44,252 nt of DNA from CAYJIX01 sp964370375. Its GTDB lineage: Bacteria; Desulfobacterota; Desulfovibrionia; Desulfovibrionales; Desulfovibrionaceae. The position numbers and the translations under genes were made by a program. The DNA lies in contig CAYJIX010000014.1 in the NCBI GenBank assembly GCA_964370375.1, positions 1-44,252 of the forward strand. Reading direction: 5' to 3'. The notes under the pieces were generated by a model that did not search any database, was not told the DNA's origin, and saw only the letters and a program-made list of their open reading frames with translations. Below are positions 10,101-17,246 of this stretch, in pieces. The number at the start of each line of letters is the position of its first letter. Positions within the stretch are counted from its first letter, which is position 1.

Positions 10101-10323
10101 GAAACATCCTTAACTATGGCATTTTAGCGTAAAAAGGTAACAAAAAAATGCCATGCGGTCATCTAATGTGTTAGAGTTAGGGGCGCGAGGGCATGTTTTT
10201 GGGATTGTTGCAAAAAAATATAGCATCCCGGTAACAAACCATCTTGTTTTTATAACAGTACAAAGCCTTTTATTATTTTTGCTCTGCTGTTGTTAAAAAA
10301 AACTACTATTGTCCTGAAAAGGT

Positions 10324-10358
10324 TTGACAAAACACTTTTCGATAGAGTAAGCTCTATC
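10324..10358 (+). promoter_or_regulatory. Candidate TetR-family operator overlapping a promoter in the efflux/regulator divergent region
   Basis: GATAGAGTAAGCTCTATC (10341-10358) is a perfect 7-bp inverted repeat with a 4-base centre, the size and form of a TetR-family operator. A consensus -35 box TTGACA (10324-10329) lies just before it, and a weak -10 (TAAGCT, 10348-10353, 18-base spacing) falls inside the palindrome. A dimer bound there would block transcription of the regulator at 10411, and possibly of the divergent pump operon, whose own promoter I could not place. Seen: palindrome and -35. Inferred: the regulator's identity. Confidence 0.6.
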
Positions 10359-10410
10359 TTTATTGAAGGGCTAATATAACGAGCTTGAAAAGGAGTGTCA
10401 AGGTGAGAAA

Positions 10411-11106
10411 ATGACGGGAAATAATGTGGAAAAGTGTGCACGTTCCAGAAAAACTGTGCACCGCAAATATCATTCGCCTTCGCGGACGCGCCAAGCTCTT
10501 GAAACACGCAAAGCCATTATCAGTGCCGCAGAAAATTTGATTTGTACCAAGGGGTATCTTAAAGCTACAATAACAGCTATTGCCCATGAGGCTGGCGTGT
10601 CAACACAAACAGTATACGCTGTGTTTGGTTCAAAGTGCGGTATTTTAGTAGAGCTTTTTGAAGAATTTATGAAAACTGACAATGTTAAATTTGCCCACGA
10701 ACAAGCCATGCAGGCCGCAGATCCCATGCTGGCCCTTAGGTTTACGGCCGCATTTTTGCGTGAAGTTTTCAGTATGGGGAGCCCCTTATTTGCCATTTTG
10801 ATTGGGTCCACCGCTGTTTCTCCTGACCTGGCTAAGCTTATGCGTGAAAAAAAACAAGAACGCCGCAGCATTCAGGCTTCGTTTATGGCTAAATTATATG
10901 AACAAGGGCATATTAAGCCTGAGCTTGATTTTGAAAAAGCCTTGGACATATTTTGGTACCTTTCAAGCTATGAATCCTACCGTTCCTTTGTGGAGGAACG
11001 CGGCTGGACATACGCTGAATACGAAGCGTGGATGGCCCAAAGCATGGCAGGCGCACTGTTAAAGCCTGCTTCTATGGCATTGCATGAACCTTTACATGTT
11101 TCGTAA
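10411..11106 (+). CDS. TetR/AcrR-family transcriptional regulator
   Basis: This 231-residue protein has a TetR-type N-terminal DNA-binding domain at about residues 31-77 (ETRKAIISAAENLICTKGY, then ITAIAHEAGVSTQTVYAVFG with the helix-turn-helix). The C-terminal ligand domain is helical and unlike any specific subgroup I recognise. A basic tail of about 25 residues (ARSRKTVHRKYHSPSR) precedes the domain, which may add DNA contacts. The start is supported by AGGTGAG just upstream. It is divergent from the RND efflux genes, the usual arrangement for a local repressor relieved by pump substrates. The gene 11 bases downstream is probably cotranscribed. Confidence 0.93.
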   Translation: MTGNNVEKCARSRKTVHRKYHSPSRTRQALETRKAIISAAENLICTKGYLKATITAIAHEAGVSTQTVYAVFGSKCGILVELFEEFMKTDNVKFAHEQAMQAADPMLALRFTAAFLREVFSMGSPLFAILIGSTAVSPDLAKLMREKKQERRSIQASFMAKLYEQGHIKPELDFEKALDIFWYLSSYESYRSFVEERGWTYAEYEAWMAQSMAGALLKPASMALHEPLHVS

Positions 11107-11117
11107 ACGGGCCGCAC

Positions 11118-11399
11118 ATGAAAAAACACCGCAAACGTTATATCACGCTGGCTCCCAGCACAGCTTCACAGGCCCTGCTTGTAGAGCTTTTACCTTCTCA
11201 TGTGGGGATGTTTCGCTTTTTGTTGGAAGGGTATGATCATCTGGCAGGCTTTACTGTTATCAATAGGCACAAGGCCTTGCTCAAGGTTTTTTTTTCTGCC
11301 CATCAACATGCAGAAACCGTCACATGTTTGCACGCGATACAACAGGAAATCCCCTTAACAATAAAGCCTTGGCCCATATCTGATGCTAAGTTGTCTTGA
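11118..11399 (+). CDS. Small DUF4911-like protein
   Basis: This is a 93-residue basic protein starting 11 bases after the TetR stop, probably in the same transcript. The centre (FLLEGYDHLAGFTVINRHKALLKVFFS) resembles the short DUF4911 family common in Desulfovibrio-type genomes, where a similar segment is followed by a helix and a final PW dipeptide (IKPWP here). There is no signal peptide, membrane segment or catalytic motif. Function is unknown in the family. Assignment is from memory of the family pattern, so it is tentative; that the gene is real is more secure, given tight spacing and a full-length match in style. Confidence 0.7.
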   Translation: MKKHRKRYITLAPSTASQALLVELLPSHVGMFRFLLEGYDHLAGFTVINRHKALLKVFFSAHQHAETVTCLHAIQQEIPLTIKPWPISDAKLS

Positions 11400-11431
11400 G
11401 TAATGTTTAAGGTTGTGAAATATAAAATTTA

Positions 11432-11460
11432 TTGACAAAAATATCTTAGAGGCCTATGCT
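11432..11460 (+). promoter_or_regulatory. Sigma-70-type promoter for the TRAP operon
   Basis: TTGACA (11432-11437) and TATGCT (11455-11460) have exactly 17 bases between them in an AT-rich stretch upstream of the TRAP binding-protein gene. A second, extended -10 (TGT-TATAAT, 11535-11543) without a good -35 lies nearer the gene and may be an alternative start. Confidence 0.6.
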
Positions 11461-11563
11461 TAAAAAATAGCATTTTGCCTTTCATGCACCTTTGAAAACC
11501 TGTAAAATAGGTGTTCCTCTATGCCCTAATACAGTGTTATAATCATTCCAAAAGGTTGCTTGA

Positions 11564-11587
11564 TACACCTTTTGTTTGTAAGGTGTA
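11564..11587. promoter_or_regulatory. Inverted repeat in the TRAP operon leader
   Basis: TACACCTT (11564-11571) and AAGGTGTA (11580-11587) form a perfect 8-bp inverted repeat with an 8-base loop, downstream of both candidate promoters and about 75 bases before the binding-protein start. It could be a regulator site or a leader hairpin; there is no T tract, so it is not a terminator. Confidence 0.45.
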
Positions 11588-11661
11588 AAAGTTGATGAAA
11601 GTCGGCATTTGAACGGTTTATCACGAATTGTTTTTTAACCTTTTTTGAGGAGGCTTTTAGA

Positions 11662-12645
11662 ATGAAACGTTTTTTTGTAATGGTTGCAGCATGTGTTGCA
11701 TTGTCCGCTTCGATGGCTATAGCAGCTGAGGCTAAGTACAAGTTCAAACTTGGCCATACTGGAGCCCCTAACCACCACTATCAAGCCATTGGCGTAAAGT
11801 TTGCCGAGCGTGTTGCAGAACTGACTGACGGCGCTGTCGAAATCACGGTATTTCCCTCTGATCAGCTTGGAAAACAGCTTGAAATCACCGAAGGTGTTAT
11901 GCTGGGAACCCATGATATCGCATTGACATCAGATACGGTTCTGTCCAACTGGATTCCTGAAATGGGCATTTTGAACTTGCCCTTTATCTTTAATGATGAC
12001 CAAGACTATCGTAAGGTCATGGACGGCCCCACCGGCGATAAATTTGCCAAACTTGTAGATGATCAAAATGCTGTTGTGCTTGGTTGGTGGGAAAATGGCA
12101 TGCGCCATGTTACCAACAACCTTCGTGCCATCAAATCCCCTGCCGACATGAAAGGTATGAAAATTCGCGTGCCTGAAGGTGAAGTGTTTGTTGATACCTT
12201 TGCAGCCCTTGGCACCAACCCCACGGTTGTTTCCTTTGGTGAGCTTTATTCTGCCTTGCAGCTTAAAGCTGTTGACGGACAAGAAAATCCCCCGGCGCAC
12301 ATTGTGACCCAAAAATTCTATGAAGTGCAAGATCACGTATCACGCACAGGTCACATTCATATGGGTTCACCGCTTATCATGAACAAAGACATGTTCGGTT
12401 CCATGCCCGAAGATTATCAAAAAGCCATCATGAAAGCTGGCAAAGAAATGGGCCCCGAGCACACCAAAATGGTGGCAGAGCTTGAAAAACAACAGTGGGA
12501 TGAAGTGGCCAAAAATGGCATGACCATCACCGATGTTGAAAAAGCGCCTTTCCGTGAAGCTGTGAAGCCCGTTATTGACAAGTATAAAAAATCCTTGGGC
12601 GAAGAGCTTATTAACGAAATTCAATCTGTTGTTTCCGGAAAATAA
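11662..12645 (+). CDS. TRAP transporter solute-binding protein, DctP family
   Basis: This is the periplasmic receptor of a tripartite ATP-independent periplasmic transporter. It has a Sec signal peptide (MKRFFVMVAACVALSASMAIA, cut before AEAKYK) and then the DctP fold: LGHTGAPNHHYQAIGVKFAE at the N-terminus, a WENGMRHVTNN segment, and KGMKIRVPE with the conserved arginine that usually binds the substrate carboxylate. At 327 residues it is complete. A strong GAGGAGG lies 8 bases before the ATG. It is the first gene of P-Q-M followed by a larA homologue, which points to an organic acid, perhaps a 2-hydroxy acid such as lactate or malate; the substrate is inferred from context only. Confidence 0.95.
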   Translation: MKRFFVMVAACVALSASMAIAAEAKYKFKLGHTGAPNHHYQAIGVKFAERVAELTDGAVEITVFPSDQLGKQLEITEGVMLGTHDIALTSDTVLSNWIPEMGILNLPFIFNDDQDYRKVMDGPTGDKFAKLVDDQNAVVLGWWENGMRHVTNNLRAIKSPADMKGMKIRVPEGEVFVDTFAALGTNPTVVSFGELYSALQLKAVDGQENPPAHIVTQKFYEVQDHVSRTGHIHMGSPLIMNKDMFGSMPEDYQKAIMKAGKEMGPEHTKMVAELEKQQWDEVAKNGMTITDVEKAPFREAVKPVIDKYKKSLGEELINEIQSVVSGK

Positions 12646-12654
12646 TGAATGCTT

Positions 12655-12688
12655 GTGATCAAGGCCGTCATATGGCGGCCTTGGTCAC
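12655..12688 (+). other. Strong hairpin between TRAP P and Q genes
   Basis: A 13-bp stem with one G-T wobble (12655-12667 with 12676-12688, core AAGGCCG/CGGCCTT) lies just after the binding-protein stop. A run of T begins 10 bases beyond the stem, too far for a standard terminator. Such hairpins after binding-protein genes usually protect the upstream mRNA or partly reduce read-through, giving more binding protein than permease. Confidence 0.6.
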
Positions 12689-12822
12689 AGACGCGTCATT
12701 TTTTTTGCATAGTAAATTTTAGTTTTAATTGCTATGTTGATTGCGCAAGCAGTCAGCCACTGCGCAGGCACAAGTGCTCTTTATTTGCGCTGTTACGTGC
12801 CAAACAAGTATGCTTTTAAAAG

Positions 12823-12850
12823 GTTGACATTATCAAGGTCAACGTAAAAT
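12823..12850 (+). promoter_or_regulatory. Possible promoter/operator before the TRAP Q gene
   Basis: GTTGAC (12823-12828) and GTCAAC (12838-12843) are a perfect inverted repeat with a 9-base centre. The left arm overlaps a TTGACA -35-like box and TAAAAT (12845-12850) follows at a short 15-base spacing. This may be a secondary regulated promoter for the Q-M genes; evidence is modest. Confidence 0.35.
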
Positions 12851-12866
12851 ATTATAAAGGAAAGCT

Positions 12867-13352
12867 ATGAAGCGAGCACTTGATGCTGTCAACGCTGTGA
12901 TTACAGTTCTGGCAGCTTTGTTCTTGGCAGGTATGACAATCCTTGTGCTATTGCAGGTATTATATAGGTATGTTCTTGAAATACCGTTTCCTGAAAGCCA
13001 GGAATTGGCCATTTATGCCATGGTGTATGTGGTTATGCTTGGTAGCACCATTGCTGTGCGCCGCAAAACGCATATTGCCGTGGGGTTTGTTGTGGAGCAA
13101 CTTCCCGAAACGTTTGCTAAGATCGTGCGCTTGATAGCCTATGCCGCCTTGCTCCTGTTTTTTTACCTTTTGCTTACCGAAGGTTGGACGCTGATGCTGC
13201 GCTCCATGCGGCAACGCTCACCAACAACCGGTATTCCTGTAGGCTATATTGTGGCCTCCATTCCTTTTGCCTCCGGTGTTTCGCTCTTGTACGTCCTTGA
13301 ACAAATGTTCAATGATTTTTTTGGCAACAACAACAAGCCCACAAAGGCGTAA
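12867..13352 (+). CDS. TRAP transporter small permease, DctQ family
   Basis: This is the 161-residue small membrane subunit of the TRAP transporter. Four hydrophobic segments are visible at about 8-30, 48-66, 86-106 and 126-148, the DctQ layout. The segment LLQVLYRYVLEIPFPESQELAIYAMVYV carries the family's conserved R-Y and E-L-A pattern at the first loop. AAAGGA lies 5 bases before the ATG. It lies 221 bases after the binding-protein gene, a gap that holds a hairpin and a possible promoter, and 12 bases before the large permease, with which it forms the membrane complex. Confidence 0.93.
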   Translation: MKRALDAVNAVITVLAALFLAGMTILVLLQVLYRYVLEIPFPESQELAIYAMVYVVMLGSTIAVRRKTHIAVGFVVEQLPETFAKIVRLIAYAALLLFFYLLLTEGWTLMLRSMRQRSPTTGIPVGYIVASIPFASGVSLLYVLEQMFNDFFGNNNKPTKA

Positions 13353-13364
13353 GGAGCCAATACC

Positions 13365-14627
13365 ATGGTAACTATCCTTTTTGTCGGATTTTTCATCCTT
13401 TTGATCATTGGTGTGCCTATTGCGGTATCCCTTGGTATTGCTTCTGTGGCAGCTGTGGCCTTTGCCAGCAATATGCCCTTACTTTTGCTGCCGCAAAAGG
13501 TATTTAACGGTATCAATTCCTTCCCCTTTATGGCGATTCCTCTGTTTTTGCTTGCGGGCAATATTATGGCAGAGGCTAAAATTTCTGATCGTTTGGTCAA
13601 CTTAGCTTCCTTATTGGTGGGGCGTTTTCCTGGCGGACTTGCCCATGCAAGCACAGGGGCGTGCACGTTTTTTGGAGCCATTTCAGGATCAGCCCCTGCA
13701 ACTACGGCTGCTATTGGCACGATTATGATCCCCTCAATGGTTCGCTATGGATACAGTCCTGCTTTTTCGGCAGCGGTTGTGGCAGCTTCCGGTGTGCTTG
13801 GCCTTATCATTCCGCCAAGTTTGACCATCGTTGTGTTTGGTGTTTTGTCTGGTGCATCCATCGGAACCATGTTTTTATGTGGTATTATCCCCGGAATTTT
13901 GATCAGTTTTATCCTTATTGTGATCAATTATATCATTGCAAAACGTCGTGGCATCGGTGCGCTGGAAAGTAGCAATATGCCGCCTTTTTTTGCCACACTT
14001 AAAGACAGCATGCTGGCGTTAATGATGCCGTTTATTATCCTTGGCGGCATTTATGCAGGCATTTTTACTGCCACAGAATCAGCAGCTGTTGCCTGCCTGT
14101 ATGGCCTTGGTGTTGGTTTTTTTGTGTACCGTACATTGACCCTTAAAAGCTTATTTACAGTATTAAAAAATACGGCAGAAAACGCTGCACTTATCATGTT
14201 CCTTATGGGTACTGCCAACTTTTTTGGCTTTATCATCACCGCTGAAGAGGTGCCGCAAACCTTGGCCAAAATCATAACAGGCATGACGGACAGCAAGATT
14301 GTAGTCATGTTTTTGATCATGGGAATGTTGCTTGTGCTTGGCACCTTCCTTGACAATGTGGCTGCCCTTGTGCTTTTTGTGCCAACCATGATGGGCGTTG
14401 TGGAAAGTACCGGCATAGATCCGGTATTTTTTGGCGTGTTCACAATCATTGCGCTGGCTGTGGGGCAGTTCACGCCACCTGTGGGACTGAACCTTTTTAT
14501 TGCTTCAAACATAGCCAACGAACGCTTTGAAAACGTAGTCAGCGAAACGCTGCCCTACCTTTTTGCCTATATTGCCATGCTTGTCCTGTTTATTTTTGTT
14601 CCGGGCATTTTGACTGTTTTTGTATAA
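13365..14627 (+). CDS. TRAP transporter large permease, DctM family
   Basis: This is the 420-residue ion-coupled transport subunit with about 12 hydrophobic segments. Typical DctM signatures are FPFMAIPLFLLAGNIM near residue 45, the re-entrant-loop region GAISGSAPATTAAIGTIMIP at about 104-123 and its C-terminal counterpart GQFTPPVGLNLFIASNIA. The start has AAGGAG 9 bases upstream and follows the Q gene by 12 bases, so the two are translated together. It is complete and intact. Sodium coupling is usual for this family but is not shown by the sequence. Confidence 0.95.
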   Translation: MVTILFVGFFILLIIGVPIAVSLGIASVAAVAFASNMPLLLLPQKVFNGINSFPFMAIPLFLLAGNIMAEAKISDRLVNLASLLVGRFPGGLAHASTGACTFFGAISGSAPATTAAIGTIMIPSMVRYGYSPAFSAAVVAASGVLGLIIPPSLTIVVFGVLSGASIGTMFLCGIIPGILISFILIVINYIIAKRRGIGALESSNMPPFFATLKDSMLALMMPFIILGGIYAGIFTATESAAVACLYGLGVGFFVYRTLTLKSLFTVLKNTAENAALIMFLMGTANFFGFIITAEEVPQTLAKIITGMTDSKIVVMFLIMGMLLVLGTFLDNVAALVLFVPTMMGVVESTGIDPVFFGVFTIIALAVGQFTPPVGLNLFIASNIANERFENVVSETLPYLFAYIAMLVLFIFVPGILTVFV

Positions 14628-14684
14628 AAAGGATTTGTGCAATAAAAAATGTACTAACCGTACAACATGATCGTAATTGTTCTT

Positions 14685-14722
14685 AACGCCCTGTCATCTG
14701 CCTTTGTAGCTGGCAGGGCGTT
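14685..14722 (+). other. Hairpin between the TRAP permease and larA genes (possible attenuator)
   Basis: A 12-bp stem with one G-T wobble (arms AACGCCCTGTCA and TGGCAGGGCGTT) is followed by TTTCCCTTA. The stem is terminator-like but the tail is weak, so partial termination between dctM-type and larA-type genes is plausible. It lies in what would be an N-terminal extension of larA, which supports the internal start at 14784. Confidence 0.5.
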
Positions 14723-14783
14723 TCCCTTATCAATCTTTTTTGAGAAACCTACCGTTTCCTTATTACATACAAAGGATGCTACC

Positions 14784-16058
14784 ATGGCTCATGTTTTTGA
14801 TCTTCCCTATGGCAAAGGACTGGTGCAAGCGCGCTTGCCGGAACATACTGAACCTGTTGTGGTGCTGCCAAATGAATTGCCCGGGCTTGAAAACCCTCTT
14901 GCCAGCGTACAAGAAGCCTTGGACAACCCAACAGGAACACCGCCTTTAGTAAATATGTTGCGTGAAAAAGCCCCTCAATCTGTCGTGGTTATTATCAACG
15001 ATGAAACGCGCCCAACGCCGTATGAGGTGCTTTTTCCTCCGCTACTCAATGCCTTTGCCAAGGCCGGAATTAGCGATGAGCAAGTGACTTTTGTCATTGC
15101 CACAGGCATTCATGACCCACACAGCCGTGAACAAAATGAAGCCACCTACGGTAAGGATATGGTGGAACGGTTTAACATTGTTTCGCATATTGCAACAGAT
15201 AATGATTCTTTGGTGCATATGGGGCGTTTTGATTCAGGCTATGAGTTTTATGTGAACAAGCTTGCTGTGGAAGCAGATTTTCTTATCACCCTTGGTGTGG
15301 TCATGCCGCATTATTTTGCAGGTTTTTCCGGCGGGCGCAAATCCATTTTGCCCGGCCTTGCAGGGCACCGTACTGTGGAGCAAAATCACGCGCGCATGGT
15401 AGAATTGATGGACGATCTTCCGCCTATTCGGCAAAACCCCGTAAGCCTTGAAATGATAGAGGCTGCTCGCCTTGTGGGGGTTGATTTTATTGTAAATGTT
15501 GTGACTAACAGCAAGCAAGAGCTGGTCAAAGTGGTGGCAGGTGATTTGGTTGAGGCATGGTATCAGGCAGTGGATGTGTCTGCGTCTATGTTTGAGATTC
15601 CCTTTGCCGAGCAGGTGGATATATGCCTTGTGTCCGCCAATGGGTATCCTCGTGATATCAATGTGTATCAAGCCCAAAAAGCCCTTGACCATGCTGACCG
15701 CATCACTCGCGATGGCGGCACTATTATTGTGGTGGCAGAATGTCCTTCAGGCTATGGTGAGGAAGTTTTTGAGTCATGGATGCGTGAGCGCATGACACCT
15801 GAACAAATCATGGAGCGTATTCGTACCCATTTTGTCATGGGCGGTCATAAGGCGTATGGCTTTGCCAAAGTTGCCGCCACTAAAGAATTTTTGTTGTATT
15901 CTGCTGTGGATGAGCTCATGACAGAATTGTTGTTTGCAAAAAAAATACAGTCCGTGGACGAAGGGCTGCAAATGGCCTTTGCCAAGCACGGCAACAACGC
16001 CAAAGTTGCAGTCTTGCCGCAAGGCAGCCTTACCTTGCCTGTGCAAAAGGGCGTGTGA
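14784..16058 (+). CDS. larA: LarA-family nickel-pincer 2-hydroxyacid racemase/epimerase
   Basis: The DUF2088/LarA family catalyses proton-coupled hydride transfer on 2-hydroxy acids, using a nickel-pincer nucleotide cofactor bound covalently to lysine. The frame opens at 14667, but the ATG at 14784 has AAGGA 8 bases upstream and starts at the usual family point (MAHVFDLPYGKG). The residues known from Lactiplantibacillus LarA are all present with a constant +2 offset: His110 and His176 (catalytic), Lys186 (cofactor lysine, in FSGGRKSILPG) and His202 (nickel ligand, in EQNH). So the protein should be active (424 residues, complete). LarA homologues have varied substrates, including malate and aryl lactates. 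The cofactor genes larB, larC and larE are not in the window. Position after the TRAP genes suggests it converts an imported hydroxy acid to the usable enantiomer. Confidence 0.9.
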   Translation: MAHVFDLPYGKGLVQARLPEHTEPVVVLPNELPGLENPLASVQEALDNPTGTPPLVNMLREKAPQSVVVIINDETRPTPYEVLFPPLLNAFAKAGISDEQVTFVIATGIHDPHSREQNEATYGKDMVERFNIVSHIATDNDSLVHMGRFDSGYEFYVNKLAVEADFLITLGVVMPHYFAGFSGGRKSILPGLAGHRTVEQNHARMVELMDDLPPIRQNPVSLEMIEAARLVGVDFIVNVVTNSKQELVKVVAGDLVEAWYQAVDVSASMFEIPFAEQVDICLVSANGYPRDINVYQAQKALDHADRITRDGGTIIVVAECPSGYGEEVFESWMRERMTPEQIMERIRTHFVMGGHKAYGFAKVAATKEFLLYSAVDELMTELLFAKKIQSVDEGLQMAFAKHGNNAKVAVLPQGSLTLPVQKGV

Positions 16059-16133
16059 GGATAGGTAAAGGGCGTATTGCCCATAGCTTGTTGTGCTGAC
16101 CCAAAAAACGTATCGTAACGCCGCATGGTTTGC

Positions 16134-16163
16134 AGCCTTTGCATTATGTATGATGCAAAGGCT
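16134..16163 (+). other. Perfect hairpin in the larA-gluQ gap
   Basis: AGCCTTTGCAT (16134-16144) and ATGCAAAGGCT (16153-16163) form an 11-bp perfect stem with an 8-base loop, 75 bases after the larA stop and 51 bases before gluQ. No T tract follows, so it may be a rho-dependent 3' end or a processed mRNA end. A TTGACG box (16173-16178) just after it could belong to a gluQ promoter, but no good -10 is visible. Confidence 0.45.
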
Positions 16164-16214
16164 CATGAAGCGTTGACGATAGTTTTGAATTTTCGTTCAT
16201 TGTAAGGATATGGC

Positions 16215-17174
16215 ATGGCTATTGTTGGGCGTTTAGCACCTAGCCCTACAGGGTTGTTGCACCTTGGCAATGCTTGGGCTTTTTTATGGGCTTGGCTTGC
16301 GTGTAGGGCCGCAGCAGGGCGCATGATTTTGCGTATGGAAGATATCGATGCTACGCGCTCTCGATCTGAATATGCCAGCGCCATAATACAGGATCTAGAA
16401 TGGCTTGGCCTTGATTGGGATGAAGAGCCTGTTGCGCAAAGCTCGCGTTATCCCTTGTACGAACAGGCCCTTGAGCGTTTGAAAAAAGCCCATAGCGTGT
16501 ATCCTTGTTATTGTACGCGCCGTGAATTGCGCGAACAATACAGCCTTGCCAATGCCCCTCATGTGGGGGATTTGGGGGCGCCATATCTGGGTGCGTGCAG
16601 AACACTTTTATCAGAAGATCGCGCAAAGCACGAACAAAATGGCCGTAAACCAGGTTGGCGGCTACGTTGCCCTGATAGCGAATACGCTTTTGTGGATGGC
16701 ATTTATGGGCCACAACAATATACCCTTGCCGCATGCGGTGGGGATTTTTTGCTGCAACGATCTGACGGGGTATGGGCGTATCAGTTGGCTGTTGTAGTGG
16801 ATGATGGGCTTATGGGCGTGACGCAGGTGGTGCGCGGTCAGGATATTTTGGCCTCTACACCGCGTCAGCTTGTGTTGTTTGAGCTGTTAGGCTTTTCACC
16901 GCCACACTATGCCCATGTGCCTTTGTTGTGCGATGAACATGGCGATCGCTTGGCCAAACGTCATCAAAGCCTCACCTTAGCCGCATTGCGTCATGCAGGC
17001 CAAACGCCGCAAGCTGTAATTGGGCTTTTGGCGTATTTGGCACGACTGCGCCCTACAAACGCTCCTATCCATCCGCGCGAACTTCTGGCAGGTTTTTCAT
17101 TGTCTGCTTTACCCAAAGAGCCAGTACGTTTGCCTGCCGAGCTGCATGCAGATGTGCGTTTTAAAGCAAGATAA
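16215..17174 (+). CDS. gluQ: Glutamyl-Q tRNA(Asp) synthetase
   Basis: This is a truncated GluRS paralogue that activates glutamate without tRNA and attaches it to queuosine at the wobble position of tRNA-Asp. At 319 residues it has only the catalytic domain of GluRS, with no anticodon-binding domain, as expected for GluQ. Signature I is PSPTGLLHLGN (HIGH equivalent, residues 16-19). The KMSKS loop is replaced by the GluQ-type LAKRHQS. The zinc site is visible as CYC at 98-100 with Tyr124 and Cys128. AAGGAT precedes the start. The gene is on the same strand as larA and the DUF1786 gene but has gaps on both sides, so operon membership is uncertain. Confidence 0.94.
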   Translation: MAIVGRLAPSPTGLLHLGNAWAFLWAWLACRAAAGRMILRMEDIDATRSRSEYASAIIQDLEWLGLDWDEEPVAQSSRYPLYEQALERLKKAHSVYPCYCTRRELREQYSLANAPHVGDLGAPYLGACRTLLSEDRAKHEQNGRKPGWRLRCPDSEYAFVDGIYGPQQYTLAACGGDFLLQRSDGVWAYQLAVVVDDGLMGVTQVVRGQDILASTPRQLVLFELLGFSPPHYAHVPLLCDEHGDRLAKRHQSLTLAALRHAGQTPQAVIGLLAYLARLRPTNAPIHPRELLAGFSLSALPKEPVRLPAELHADVRFKAR

Positions 17175-17246
17175 AGCGACAAAATTTGCAAAAATAGTGC
17201 AAGATGCTGACGTTGCGCAAAGATATGATTACAAAACGAGGTGTAT

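Noticed and set aside
12655..12706. Rho-independent terminator between the TRAP binding-protein and small-permease genes
   Set aside because: The T tract starts 10 bases after the stem, too far for efficient intrinsic termination, so it is listed only as a hairpin.
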